From Sphingomonas citricola (GTDB lineage Bacteria; Pseudomonadota; Alphaproteobacteria; Sphingomonadales; Sphingomonadaceae): a stretch of DNA of 64,000 bases. The stretch covers positions 434,001-498,000 of the forward strand of contig NZ_JAHXZM010000003.1 of assembly GCF_019429535.1 (NCBI RefSeq). The letters are read 5' to 3'. The position numbers and the translations under genes are program-made. The notes under the pieces are model-generated. The model was not told the origin of the DNA and ran no database searches. It saw only the letters and a program-made list of their open reading frames with translations. Below, in pieces: positions 1 through 8,673 of this stretch. How positions within the stretch are numbered: position 1 is the stretch's first letter; every line of letters begins with the position of its first letter.

Positions 1-49
1 AGAAGCACGCTTCGATCAGCTCAGGGCGAACGGAAAACTGCAACGATGA
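1..49 (+). CDS. 3' end of an upstream gene (partial)
   Basis: An open frame enters from the left edge, reads [15 protein letters not shown] and stops with TGA at 47-49. This overlaps the edd start codon in an ATGA arrangement, the same coupling used further down this operon. In sphingomonads and Zymomonas the gene before edd is usually zwf or pgl, so a 6-phosphogluconolactonase or glucose-6-phosphate dehydrogenase C-terminus is likely, but 15 residues are too few to identify it. Confidence 0.4.
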   Translation, partial: EARFDQLRANGKLQR

Positions 50-1872
50 ACCCCGCCGTACAGGCCGTCACCGACCGTATCGTCGCGCGCTCGCGTGACA
101 CCCGCCGCGCCTACCTCGATTTGATCGAGCGCGAGCGCGAGACGTGGATCGGTCGCCCGCGGCTCGGCTGCGCGAACCTCGCCCATGCCTATGCCGGGAC
201 GCCCGAGGATCGGGCGGCGATGCGCGGCGGGACCGCGATGAACATTGGCATCGTCACCTCGTACAACGACATGCTGTCCGCGCACGCGGTCTATTACCGC
301 TACCCTGAGCAGATGAAGGTCTGGGCGCGCGAGGTCGGTGCGACGGCGCAGGTCGCGGGCGGCGTGCCCGCGATGTGCGACGGCGTGACGCAGGGGTATC
401 CCGGCATGGAGCTGTCGCTGTTCAGCCGCGACACGATCGCGCTGTCGACCGCGATCGCGCTGTCACACGGCACGTTCGAGGGCGCGGCGCTGCTCGGCAT
501 TTGCGACAAGATCGTGCCGGGGCTGCTGATGGGGGCGCTGCGCTTCGGGCATCTGCCGATGGTGATGGTGCCCGGCGGTCCGATGCCCTCGGGCCTGCCC
601 AACAAGGAAAAGGCCGCGGTGCGCGAACGCTTCGCGGTCGGCGAGGCGGGGCGCGAGGAACTGCTCGAGGCGGAGATCGGCGCGTATCACAGCCAGGGGA
701 CCTGCACCTTTTACGGCACCGCCAACACCAACCAGATGATGATGGAGGTGATGGGCCTCCACATGCCCGGCGCCGCCTTCGTCAATCCGGGTACCAAGCT
801 GCGCCAGGCGCTGACCCGCGCCGCGGTCCACCGCCTCGCCGCGATCGGCACGTCGAGTGAGGATTACCGCCCGCTGGGATTGTGTGTGGACGAGAAAGCG
901 ATCGTCAACGCCGCGGTCGGCCTGCTCGCAACCGGCGGGTCGACCAATCACCTGCTCCACGTCCCCGCGATCGCGCGCGCGGCGGGGATCGTGATCGACT
1001 GGGAGGATTTCGATCGTCTCTCCGCTGCGGTCCCGTTGCTCGCGCGCGTCTATCCCAATGGCTCCGCCGACGTGAACGGGTTCGAGGCTGCGGGCGGGAT
1101 GCCCTATGTCATCGGCGAGCTGCTATCGAGCGGGCACCTCCACCGCGACATCATGACGGTCGCGGGCGACGATTTGTCGGCCTACGCAGAGAAGCCCGTG
1201 CTCGACGGCGACGCGCTCGGCTGGCGTGCGCCGGGCGCGAGCGGTGACGACACGATCCTCCGCCCCGCCTCCGCGCCCTTTTCCCCCGATGGCGGGATGC
1301 GCATCCTACAGGGGAATGTCGGTCGCGCCTGTATCAAAGTATCGGCGGTCGAGCGCGATCGCTGGATCGTCGAGGCGCCAGCACGCGTGTTCGACGATCA
1401 GCTCGACGTGATCGAGGCGTTCAAGGCGGGCGAGCTCGACCGCGACGTGGTCGTCGTCGTCCGCTTCCAGGGGCCGCGCGCGAACGGGATGCCCGAACTC
1501 CACAAGCTCACCCCGCCGCTCGGCGTGCTCCAGAATCGCGGATTCAAGGTCGCGCTCGTCACCGACGGGCGCATGTCGGGGGCGAGCGGCAAGGTGCCGT
1601 GCGCGATCCACGTCAGCCCCGAGGCGCTTCCCAACGCACAGGGTGTCGGCGGCGCGATCGGCCTGATCCGCGACGGCGACGTGGTGCGCGTCGACGCGGT
1701 GTCGGGCACGCTCGACGTGCTGGTCGAGGCGACGACGCTGGCGGCGCGCGAGCGGCCGACGCCGCCGCCCGCACCGTCGGGCATGGGGCGCGAATTGTTC
1801 GGGATGTTCCGCGGGCAGGCGGACGAGGCGGAAAAGGGAGCGAGTGCGATGCTGGCGGGAGCAATGCTGTGA
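46..1872 (+). CDS. edd: Phosphogluconate dehydratase
   Basis: Dehydrates 6-phosphogluconate to 2-keto-3-deoxy-6-phosphogluconate (KDPG), the committed step of the Entner-Doudoroff pathway; an Fe-S dehydratase of the IlvD/Edd family. At 608 residues it has the full family length. Visible family features include [13 protein letters not shown], the cysteine-containing [12 protein letters not shown] segment, [15 protein letters not shown], the LATGGSTNH segment, and [13 protein letters not shown] near the C-terminus. The start overlaps the stop of the upstream gene by ATGA, and the stop overlaps the GTG start of glk by 4 nt, so translation is probably coupled. Neighbours glk and eda complete the glucose-to-KDPG-cleavage route. 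Confidence 0.96.
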   Translation: MNPAVQAVTDRIVARSRDTRRAYLDLIERERETWIGRPRLGCANLAHAYAGTPEDRAAMRGGTAMNIGIVTSYNDMLSAHAVYYRYPEQMKVWAREVGATAQVAGGVPAMCDGVTQGYPGMELSLFSRDTIALSTAIALSHGTFEGAALLGICDKIVPGLLMGALRFGHLPMVMVPGGPMPSGLPNKEKAAVRERFAVGEAGREELLEAEIGAYHSQGTCTFYGTANTNQMMMEVMGLHMPGAAFVNPGTKLRQALTRAAVHRLAAIGTSSEDYRPLGLCVDEKAIVNAAVGLLATGGSTNHLLHVPAIARAAGIVIDWEDFDRLSAAVPLLARVYPNGSADVNGFEAAGGMPYVIGELLSSGHLHRDIMTVAGDDLSAYAEKPVLDGDALGWRAPGASGDDTILRPASAPFSPDGGMRILQGNVGRACIKVSAVERDRWIVEAPARVFDDQLDVIEAFKAGELDRDVVVVVRFQGPRANGMPELHKLTPPLGVLQNRGFKVALVTDGRMSGASGKVPCAIHVSPEALPNAQGVGGAIGLIRDGDVVRVDAVSGTLDVLVEATTLAARERPTPPPAPSGMGRELFGMFRGQADEAEKGASAMLAGAML

Positions 1873-2837
1873 GCGAGGTCGTCGCAGTCGACATCGGTGG
1901 CACCCACGCGCGCTTCGCGATCGCCGAGGTCGAAGGGGGTCAGGTCCTCGCCCTCGGCCAGCCCGTCACGCTCAAGACCGCCGATTTCGCCAGCCTCCAG
2001 ACTGCGTGGCAGGCGTTCGCCGCTGGCCTCGGCCGCCCGGTGCCCAACGCCGCCGCGATCTCGGTCGCCTCGCCGATTACCGGCGACGTCATCCGCCTGA
2101 CCAACAATCCGTGGGTGATCCGCCCGTCGCTGATCCCCGAACGGCTGGGCGCGGATATGTGGACGATCATCAACGATTTCGGCGCGGTCGGCCACGCGGT
2201 GGCGCAATTGCCGCCCGAAGATTTCGAGCATCTCTGCGGCCCCGACACGCTTCTGCCCGCGCAGGGTGTCACCACCGTCTGCGGGCCCGGCACGGGTCTG
2301 GGCGTCGCGCAGGTGTTCAAGGCCGACGGCAAATACCTGGTCCTGCCGACCGAGGGCGGACACGTGGATTATGCCCCGCTCGACCCCATCGAGGACGCGA
2401 TCCTCAAGCGGTTGCGCCGTACCTTCACGCGCGTATCGACCGAGCGGATCGTTGCCGGCCCCGGGATCGTCGCGATCTACGAGACGCTGGCGAGCCTGGA
2501 GGGTCGCGCGATCCGCGAGCGGACCGACAAGGAGATCTGGACCGACGCGCTGGACGGCGACGATTCGCTCGCGCTCGCCGCGCTTGACCGTTTCTGTCTC
2601 GCACTCGGCGCGGTGGCGGGCGACCTCGCGCTCGCGCACGGTGCGAAGGGCGTCGTGATCGCGGGTGGGCTCGGGCTGCGTATCAAGGACAAGCTGCTTC
2701 GTTCGGGCTTCGACCAGCGTTTCGTCGCCAAGGGGCGGTTCCAGCAGATGATGGCCGCGATCCCCGTCAAGCTCATCACCCATCCCCAGCCCGGCCTGTT
2801 CGGCGCCGCGGCCGCCTTCGCGCAGGAGCACACATGA
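1869..2837 (+). CDS. glk: Glucokinase (ROK-independent bacterial Glk family)
   Basis: Phosphorylates glucose with ATP, feeding the ED pathway. The start is the GTG at 1869, giving 322 residues beginning [16 protein letters not shown]. The open frame runs further upstream inside edd, but the family's N-terminal phosphate-binding DIGGT motif falls at residues 8-12 with this start, as in E. coli Glk. Further family motifs are [21 protein letters not shown] and [10 protein letters not shown]. It overlaps edd by 4 nt (GTGA) and eda by 4 nt (ATGA), so the three genes form one tightly coupled transcription unit, the edd-glk order also known from Zymomonas mobilis. Confidence 0.95.
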   Translation: MSEVVAVDIGGTHARFAIAEVEGGQVLALGQPVTLKTADFASLQTAWQAFAAGLGRPVPNAAAISVASPITGDVIRLTNNPWVIRPSLIPERLGADMWTIINDFGAVGHAVAQLPPEDFEHLCGPDTLLPAQGVTTVCGPGTGLGVAQVFKADGKYLVLPTEGGHVDYAPLDPIEDAILKRLRRTFTRVSTERIVAGPGIVAIYETLASLEGRAIRERTDKEIWTDALDGDDSLALAALDRFCLALGAVAGDLALAHGAKGVVIAGGLGLRIKDKLLRSGFDQRFVAKGRFQQMMAAIPVKLITHPQPGLFGAAAAFAQEHT

Positions 2838-3436
2838 ACATCCAGGACATCATGCAGACCGCGCCGGTCATCCCGGTGCTGGTGATCCACGATGCGGCGC
2901 AGGCGCGTCCGCTTGCCGAAGCGCTGGTCGCGGGCGGCCTGCGCGTGCTCGAGGTGACGCTGCGCACGCCCGCCGCGCTCGACGCGATCCGCGAGATGAA
3001 GCAGGTGCCGCGCGCGATCGTCGGCGCAGGCACGGTCGTCTCGCCCGATCAGTTCGACCAGGCGATCGACGCGGGCGCGGAATTCATCGTCTCGCCTGGC
3101 CTGTCGCACCGCTTGAGCGAACGGATCATCGACAGCAAGGTGCCGTATTTGCCCGGCATCGCAACCGCGGGCGACATCATGCGCGGGCTCGACCTCGGCC
3201 TCACCCACTTCAAGTTCTTCCCGGCCGAAACCTCGGGCGGGGTCAAGGCGCTGAAGGCGCTCGCCGCGCCCTTCTACCAGTGCAAGTTCTGCCCGACCGG
3301 GGGGATCAGCGCGAAGAATGCCCCCGACTGGCTCGCGCTCGATCCCGTCCTGTGCGTCGGTGGCAGCTGGGTTACCGAAGGCACGCTGCCCGAGGTGACC
3401 GAGCGCGCGAAGAAGGCGGCGTCGCTTCGGGGGTGA
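2834..3436 (+). CDS. eda: KDPG aldolase (2-dehydro-3-deoxyphosphogluconate aldolase)
   Basis: Cleaves KDPG to pyruvate and glyceraldehyde-3-phosphate, the last ED-specific step. The 200-residue length is normal for this class I (Schiff-base) aldolase. Visible motifs are LEVTLRTPAALDAI, the GAGTV segment, FIVSPGLS, the Schiff-base lysine region HFKFFPAE and CPTGGIS. The start ATG overlaps the glk stop (ATGA), with GGAG 6 nt upstream inside glk serving as ribosome binding site. It is the last gene of the ED operon; the following 100 nt show no clear terminator hairpin. Confidence 0.96.
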   Translation: MNIQDIMQTAPVIPVLVIHDAAQARPLAEALVAGGLRVLEVTLRTPAALDAIREMKQVPRAIVGAGTVVSPDQFDQAIDAGAEFIVSPGLSHRLSERIIDSKVPYLPGIATAGDIMRGLDLGLTHFKFFPAETSGGVKALKALAAPFYQCKFCPTGGISAKNAPDWLALDPVLCVGGSWVTEGTLPEVTERAKKAASLRG

Positions 3437-3536
3437 GGCCGCCCGCGCCGCGACAGACGCCTCACGAAGCGCCTTCGCTCGCGTTAGCTACTCCCGTGCT
3501 TTCGGGACGAATACACCGCTTCGCAAACAATCAGGC

Positions 3537-4145
3537 ATGACTGACGAAGCGGTGCCCGCCGTCATTGACGTTTATCAGCGTCACGGCGCGGCATGGGCGT
3601 CGCTTCGCCAGCCATCGCTGACGGCCGAATGGGGCTGGTTGGAGCGATGCTGCTCCTTGATTCCGATCGGCGGATCGATTCTGGATATCGGGTGCGGCTC
3701 CGGCATCCCGATCGGCCGTGAACTGCTGCGGCGGGGCTTCGCGCTGTTCGGGGTCGAGGCGACCCCAGCCATGGCGGCGTTGTTCCGGCAGAACCTGCCC
3801 GGAACGCCGATCTACGAGACCGACATGCGCGCGCTCGATCTGTCACGGAGGTTCGACGGTCTGCTCGCGTGGGACAGCTTGTTTCATCTGTCACCGATCG
3901 ATCAGCGCCGGATGTTCGCGCGCTTCAGCGCCCATGCCGAATCGGGCGCACCACTGATGTTCACCAGCGGCGATGAGGAAGGTGAGGCGATCGGCGAGCT
4001 GGAAGGCACGCCATTGTACCACGGCAGCCTGTCTGCCAACGAGTACCGCACGCTACTAGACGCCGCAAACTTCGAGCTAGTCGCGCATGTTTCGGCTGAC
4101 CCGTCATGCGGCAACCGAACAGTCTGGCTGGCGCGCAAACGCTGA
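3537..4145 (+). CDS. Class I SAM-dependent methyltransferase
   Basis: A 202-residue Rossmann-fold methyltransferase. The SAM-binding glycine motif I is ILDIGCGSGIPIG near residues 42-54, followed by the acidic residue of motif II in LFGVEATPAMA and a motif-IV-like FDGLLAWDSLFHL. The substrate cannot be told from sequence; small-molecule methyltransferases of this type are common and weakly conserved. It stands alone, 100 nt after eda, and is convergent with mltG, leaving only 10 nt between the two stops. No strong Shine-Dalgarno precedes the ATG. Confidence 0.85.
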   Translation: MTDEAVPAVIDVYQRHGAAWASLRQPSLTAEWGWLERCCSLIPIGGSILDIGCGSGIPIGRELLRRGFALFGVEATPAMAALFRQNLPGTPIYETDMRALDLSRRFDGLLAWDSLFHLSPIDQRRMFARFSAHAESGAPLMFTSGDEEGEAIGELEGTPLYHGSLSANEYRTLLDAANFELVAHVSADPSCGNRTVWLARKR

Positions 4146-4155
4146 GCGCAACTGG

Positions 4156-5124
4156 CTACATCTCCCCGCGCGCGTGGCGGATCGCGTACCATTTCTTCAC
4201 GTTGGCGTTGTGTTCTGCCAGCGTGTTGGCGAAAACGTGCCCACCGGTGCCGTCCGCGACGAAATACAGCGCCTTGGTTTCCGCGGGGTCGAGCACCGCG
4301 TCGATCGACAGTCGCCCCGGGTTGGCGATCGGCCCGACCGGCAGCCCCGGCGATGCATAGGTGTTGTAGCCGTTCTTCGCGCGCAGTTCCGACACGCGGA
4401 TACGCCGGCCGAGCGGGCGTCCCTTGGTAATCGGATAGATGACGGTCGGATCGGCCTGAAGCGGCATGCCGAGGCGCAGCCGGTTGGAATAGACCGCCGC
4501 GACCATCCGCCGCTCCGACGGCTTGCCCGTCTCCTTCTCGACGACCGAGGCGAGGATCACCGCCTGCTGCGGCGTCTTCGCGACCGTGGTCGGGCGGCGT
4601 TTTGCCCAGGCTCGCGCGACGTAGCGCTTCATCGCCGCCTGCATCCGCGCGAGAACGGCGGTGCGTGCCTCGTCGCGCTCGAACGAGTAACCGTCGGGAA
4701 GTACCGACCCCTCGGCGGGTACGGCGACAGTGCCGGTCAGCGCATCGGCCGCCATCAATTTGTCGCGCACCATCACCGATGGGAGCCCTTCGGGGATGAC
4801 GACGAGGCGCTGGACCGCCTTGCCGCCCTGGAGAATCGACAGGATATCCGATTCGCTCGCGCCCGCGGGGATCGCGAACTCACCCGCCTTGATCGAACCC
4901 GACCCGCCGAACAGGCGCGCGCGCAAGCGGAAGCGCGCGGCGGAACGGATCGCGCCCGCCTGCTCCAGTCGATCCGCGGCGCCGGCGAGGCTCGCGCCTT
5001 GCGCGATCTCGACGGTCAATGGCTTGCGCGCGGGCCCGCTGCCCGACCAGCCGAGCAGCACCCACGCCGCCGCGACGATCAGGACGAGACCGGCGATCAG
5101 CGCCAGACAACCGGGACGGCGCAT
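4156..5124 (-). CDS. mltG: Endolytic murein transglycosylase MltG
   Basis: Inner-membrane lytic transglycosylase of the YceG family, which cuts nascent glycan strands and is thought to terminate their polymerisation. The 322 residues contain one N-terminal membrane segment (about 7-25), a LysM-like region and the catalytic domain. The catalytic glutamate lies in ILASVVEKETG (Glu196), followed by the family signature YSNRLRLGMPLQADPTV and NTYASPGLPVGPIANPG. The gene starts 13 nt after the fabF stop and is the last gene of the fab cluster on the minus strand, a linkage common in proteobacteria. Confidence 0.95.
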   Translation of the reverse strand: MRRPGCLALIAGLVLIVAAAWVLLGWSGSGPARKPLTVEIAQGASLAGAADRLEQAGAIRSAARFRLRARLFGGSGSIKAGEFAIPAGASESDILSILQGGKAVQRLVVIPEGLPSVMVRDKLMAADALTGTVAVPAEGSVLPDGYSFERDEARTAVLARMQAAMKRYVARAWAKRRPTTVAKTPQQAVILASVVEKETGKPSERRMVAAVYSNRLRLGMPLQADPTVIYPITKGRPLGRRIRVSELRAKNGYNTYASPGLPVGPIANPGRLSIDAVLDPAETKALYFVADGTGGHVFANTLAEHNANVKKWYAIRHARGEM

Positions 5125-5137
5125 CGTCGGCGTTACC

Positions 5138-6397
5138 TCAGACCGGCTTCATCACCAGGCTGGCGTTGGTGCCGCCGAACCCAAACGAATTGTTGAGCAC
5201 CGCGCGCACCTGCCGCTTCTTCGCGGTGTGCGGCACGAGGTCGACGCCCGCGCAGCTGTCGCTGGGATTGTCGAGGTTGAGCGTCGGCGGCACGATCTGG
5301 TCGCGCATCGCGAGGATGCAGAAGATGCTCTCCACCGCACCCGCGCCGCCCAGCAGGTGGCCAATCGCCGACTTGGTCGAGCTCATCGACAATCCGCCGA
5401 TCGCGTCGCCGAACAACCGCCGGACGGCGCCCAGCTCCAGCTCGTCGCCGAGCGGAGTCGAGGTGCCGTGCGCGTTGATGTAATCGATGTCCTCGAGCGC
5501 CAAGCCCGACTTGCGCAGCGCCATCTCCATCGAGCGGTACGCGCCCGACCCTTCGGGGTGCGGCGCGGTGACGTGATAGGCGTCACCCGACAGGCCGTAG
5601 CCGATCACCTCGGCGTAGATTTTCGCGCCGCGGGCCTTCGCGCGCTCGTACTCTTCCAGCACGACGACGCCCGCGCCCTCGCCCATCACGAACCCGTCGC
5701 GGTCCTTGTCGTACGGGCGGCTCGCCTTCTCGGGCTGGTCGTTGAACGCGGTCGACAGCGCGCGCGCCTGCGCGAACCCGGCGATGCCGAGCGGGCAGAT
5801 CGCACCCTCGGCTCCGCCTGCGAGCATCACGTCGGCGTCGTCCATCGCGATCATCCGCGCCGCGTCGCCGATCGAGTGCGCGCCGGTCGAGCAGGCGGTG
5901 ACGACCGCGTGGTTCGGGCCCATCAGCCCGTATTTGATCGTCACCTGTCCGGTGATGAGGTTGATCAGTCGCCCATGGACGAAATGCGGCGAGACGCGGC
6001 TCGGCCCCTTTTCATGCAGCACGATCGACTCGCTCTCGATCCCCGGCAGGCCACCGATCCCGGCGCCGATCGACGCGCCGGCGCGGTAACGCTCGGCCTC
6101 GCTCATCTCGGTCAGCCCGGCGTCTTCGAGCGCCTGGCACGCCGCATCGATGCCGTAGACGATGAAGGGGTCGACCTGGCGCTGGACCTTGTGGTCGACG
6201 CGCTTGTTGGGATCGAAGCCGAATTCGTGCCCCGCGGGCTTCACTTCGCACGCGATGCGGCACTTCTGGTTCGACGCGTCGAAGCGCGTGATCGGCCCCG
6301 CCCCCGACTTGCCGGCGATGAGATTGGCCCATGCCGTTTCCACGTCCGCACCGAGCGGGGTGACGAGGCCGAGACCGGTGACGACGACGCGACGCAT
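5138..6397 (-). CDS. fabF: Beta-ketoacyl-ACP synthase II
   Basis: Condenses malonyl-ACP with acyl-ACP in type II fatty acid elongation. With the start used here the protein has 419 residues; the catalytic triad is visible as Cys169 in VVTACSTGAHS, a His in NAHGTSTPLGD and a His in KSAIGHLLGGAG. Two in-frame ATGs lie 6 nt apart at 6403 and 6397. The second was chosen because AAGGA sits 6 nt upstream of it but directly abuts the first. The gene lies 147 nt downstream of acpP, separated from it by a hairpin, in the usual acpP-fabF order. Confidence 0.95.
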   Translation of the reverse strand: MRRVVVTGLGLVTPLGADVETAWANLIAGKSGAGPITRFDASNQKCRIACEVKPAGHEFGFDPNKRVDHKVQRQVDPFIVYGIDAACQALEDAGLTEMSEAERYRAGASIGAGIGGLPGIESESIVLHEKGPSRVSPHFVHGRLINLITGQVTIKYGLMGPNHAVVTACSTGAHSIGDAARMIAMDDADVMLAGGAEGAICPLGIAGFAQARALSTAFNDQPEKASRPYDKDRDGFVMGEGAGVVVLEEYERAKARGAKIYAEVIGYGLSGDAYHVTAPHPEGSGAYRSMEMALRKSGLALEDIDYINAHGTSTPLGDELELGAVRRLFGDAIGGLSMSSTKSAIGHLLGGAGAVESIFCILAMRDQIVPPTLNLDNPSDSCAGVDLVPHTAKKRQVRAVLNNSFGFGGTNASLVMKPV

Positions 6398-6462
6398 AGG
6401 CATTCCTTCTTCACCCCTGGCGCGCGGCGCATCGTGCGCGCGGGTGTCTTCTCAAACCGAAA

Positions 6463-6497
6463 CGGCTCCCCGCCCTCTAGCCGAGGATGGGGAGCCG
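6463..6497 (-). terminator. Hairpin between acpP and fabF (attenuator-like)
   Basis: Perfect 9-bp stem CGGCTCCCC (6463-6471) / GGGGAGCCG (6489-6497) with a 17-nt loop. On the minus strand it follows acpP and is succeeded by a moderately T-rich TTTCGGTTT. It may partly terminate or process the transcript so that acpP is made in excess over fabF; this is inference from position. Confidence 0.5.
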
Positions 6498-6543
6498 CTC
6501 AAATCCCGGCTCTCCGGGGTCAGCGGATAAGTTCCCCGAACCC

Positions 6544-6780
6544 TTAGGCCTTGTGTTCGTCGATATAGGTGATCGCGTCCTTGACGGTCGTGATCTTCTC
6601 GGCGGCGTCGTCGGGGATCTCGACCCCGAACTCTTCCTCGAACGCCATCACCAGCTCGACGATATCGAGGCTGTCCGCGCCCAGATCGTCGATGAAGCTG
6701 GCATCCTCGGTCACCTTGTCGGCTTCGACGCCGAGGTGCTCGACGACGATCTTCTTCACGCGGTCGGCAGTCTCGCTCAT
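6544..6780 (-). CDS. acpP: Acyl carrier protein
   Basis: A 78-residue acidic carrier protein that holds growing fatty acyl chains on a 4'-phosphopantetheine arm. The arm attaches at the serine in [15 protein letters not shown] (DSL motif). The start at 6780 gives the canonical [17 protein letters not shown] and has AGAGGGA upstream. The open frame extends 24 codons further upstream, but this is not family sequence. It lies 128 nt downstream of fabG and upstream of fabF in the conserved fab order. Confidence 0.97.
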   Translation of the reverse strand: MSETADRVKKIVVEHLGVEADKVTEDASFIDDLGADSLDIVELVMAFEEEFGVEIPDDAAEKITTVKDAITYIDEHKA

Positions 6781-6908
6781 GGTAATCCCTCTTCTTCTTG
6801 GGGGGTCAGTAACTTCCTGAACGCAGGTAGAACGGGGAGCGTTTCGTGACAAGTGCGACGTTCACCGGGCTTCCGCCCCGCACCGCCGCATCCGCTCGCC
6901 CCGGCGGA

Positions 6909-7649
6909 TCACACCATCGCCATGCCGCCGTTGACGTGCAGCGTCTGGCCGGTGACGTAGCCCGCCTCCTTCGATGTTAGATAGACGACCGCCGCGGCAA
7001 TGTCTTCCCCGGTGCCGAGATCGCCGTTGGGGATGCGGCCGACGAGCGCGCTCTTCTGCGCCTCGGGCAGCACGTCGGTCATCGCCGAGCGGATGAAGCC
7101 GGGCGCGACGCAATTGACCGTGATGTTGCGGCTGGCGAGCTCCTGCGCCAGCGCCTTCGACATGCCGACCAGCCCCGCCTTCGATGCGGCGTAATTGGCC
7201 TGTCCGGGATTGCCCGTCTGCCCGACGACCGAGGTGATCGAGACGATGCGGCCGAAACGTTGCTTCATCATCGGCTTGGCGGCCGCACGGATCAGCCGGA
7301 ACGCGGCCTCGAGGTTGACGCGGATCACCGAGTCCCATTCCTCGTCCTTCATCCGCATCGCGAGGTTGTCGCGCGTGACGCCCGCATTGTTGACGAGGAT
7401 GTCGAGCCGCCCGCCCAGCGCCTGCACCGCGGCGGGCACCAGCCCATCGACCGAGGTGGCGTCCGACAGGTTCGCGGGCACCGCGACGTGATCGCCCTCC
7501 AGCGTCGCGCGAAACGCCTCCAGCTTGTCGAGGTTGGAACCCGACACCGCCAGCCGCGCGCCCTGCGCCGCGAGCCCGCGCGCGATCGCCGAACCGATGC
7601 CACCCGATGCGCCGGTCACCAGCGCGGTCATGCCTGACAGATCGAACAT
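6909..7649 (-). CDS. fabG: 3-oxoacyl-ACP reductase
   Basis: NADPH-dependent reduction of beta-ketoacyl-ACP in fatty acid elongation. A 246-residue classical SDR with TGASGGIGSA at residues 12-21, NNAG at 87-90, catalytic Ser140, and the YAASK pair Tyr153/Lys157 in GQANYAASKAG; the C-terminal VTGQTLHVNGGMAM is typical of FabG. It starts 12 nt after the fabD stop, so the two are co-transcribed. Confidence 0.96.
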   Translation of the reverse strand: MFDLSGMTALVTGASGGIGSAIARGLAAQGARLAVSGSNLDKLEAFRATLEGDHVAVPANLSDATSVDGLVPAAVQALGGRLDILVNNAGVTRDNLAMRMKDEEWDSVIRVNLEAAFRLIRAAAKPMMKQRFGRIVSITSVVGQTGNPGQANYAASKAGLVGMSKALAQELASRNITVNCVAPGFIRSAMTDVLPEAQKSALVGRIPNGDLGTGEDIAAAVVYLTSKEAGYVTGQTLHVNGGMAMV

Positions 7650-7661
7650 TCCGGCTCTCCT

Positions 7662-8621
7662 TTAAAGGTTCTTCAACACCGCTTCGACGTCGTCCATCGT
7701 CACCACGCTGGTGACGGTCGCGTCGGGGACGATCCGCTTGACCATCGGCCCCAGCACCTTGCCGCCGAACTCGACGAATTCGGTCACCCCGGCCTCGGCC
7801 ATCGCGAGCACCGATTCGCGCCAACGCACGCGCCCCGTCACCTGCTCGACGAGCAAGCGCCGGATCGCGCCCGGATCGGCGACCGCGGCGGCATCGACGT
7901 TGGCGAACACCGGGACGAGCGGCGCGCGAAGGTCGGCCTCGGCGAGTGCTGCCTCCATCGCGGTCGCCGCGTCCGCCATCAGCGCGCAGTGGAATGGCGC
8001 GGACACAGGGAGCAGCACCGCGCGCTTCGCCCCCATCTCCTTCGCCAGCGCGACCGCGCGCTCGACCGCGGCACGGTGGCCGGAGATCACGACCTGGCTG
8101 GGATCATTGTCGTTGGCGACGGTGCAGACCAGTTCCGCGCCGCCCTCGGCGAGGATCGAATCGACCGCCGCGCCCGCGATCACGCTCGCCTTCTCGACAT
8201 CGGCGCCGAGCAGCGCCGCCATCGCGCCCTCGCCGACCGGCACCGCCGCCTGCATCGCGCGCCCGCGCAACTTGAGCAGCCGCGCGGTCGTCGCGAGGTC
8301 GAACGCCTCGGCCGCACACAGCGCGCTATATTCGCCGAGCGAATGGCCCGCGACGTAATCGGCCTTCTCGGCCAGACGCACGCCGCCTTCGTGTTGCAGC
8401 ACCCGCAACGTCGCGATCGCGTTCGCCATGATCGCGGGCTGCGCATTCTCGGTCAGCGTGAGGTCGTCGGCGGGGCCTTCCCACATCACGCGGCTCAAAT
8501 GCTGGCCGAGCGCGTCATCGACCTCCTCGAACACCGCGCGCGCGGTCGGCGACGCATCGGCGAGTGGCTTGCCCATCCCGACTGCCTGGCTGCCCTGTCC
8601 GGGGAAAATGAATGCGCGCAT
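7662..8621 (-). CDS. fabD: Malonyl-CoA:ACP transacylase
   Basis: Transfers malonyl from CoA to ACP. The 319 residues carry the GQGSQ motif at 8-12, the nucleophile Ser94 in AGHSLGEYSA and the PVSAPFHCALM segment with the catalytic histidine. An in-frame ATG lies 12 nt upstream at 8633. The second ATG (8621) is preferred because GGAG sits at the right distance before it and the protein then begins MRAFIFPGQGSQ as in homologues. It is the first gene of the fab cluster. Confidence 0.95.
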   Translation of the reverse strand: MRAFIFPGQGSQAVGMGKPLADASPTARAVFEEVDDALGQHLSRVMWEGPADDLTLTENAQPAIMANAIATLRVLQHEGGVRLAEKADYVAGHSLGEYSALCAAEAFDLATTARLLKLRGRAMQAAVPVGEGAMAALLGADVEKASVIAGAAVDSILAEGGAELVCTVANDNDPSQVVISGHRAAVERAVALAKEMGAKRAVLLPVSAPFHCALMADAATAMEAALAEADLRAPLVPVFANVDAAAVADPGAIRRLLVEQVTGRVRWRESVLAMAEAGVTEFVEFGGKVLGPMVKRIVPDATVTSVVTMDDVEAVLKNL

Positions 8622-8673
8622 CGCCCTCTCCATGCGTGAAGGGCTGCGCTGCTAGGCGCGGGGGCGATAGCGG

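Noticed and set aside
1398..2831. 477-codon minus-strand frame opposite edd/glk
   Set aside because: Antisense shadow; composition rich in Arg/Asp/Gly as expected from reverse reading of high-GC genes.
4730..6547. 605-codon plus-strand frame opposite mltG and fabF
   Set aside because: Shadow of two genes with full catalytic motifs on the minus strand.
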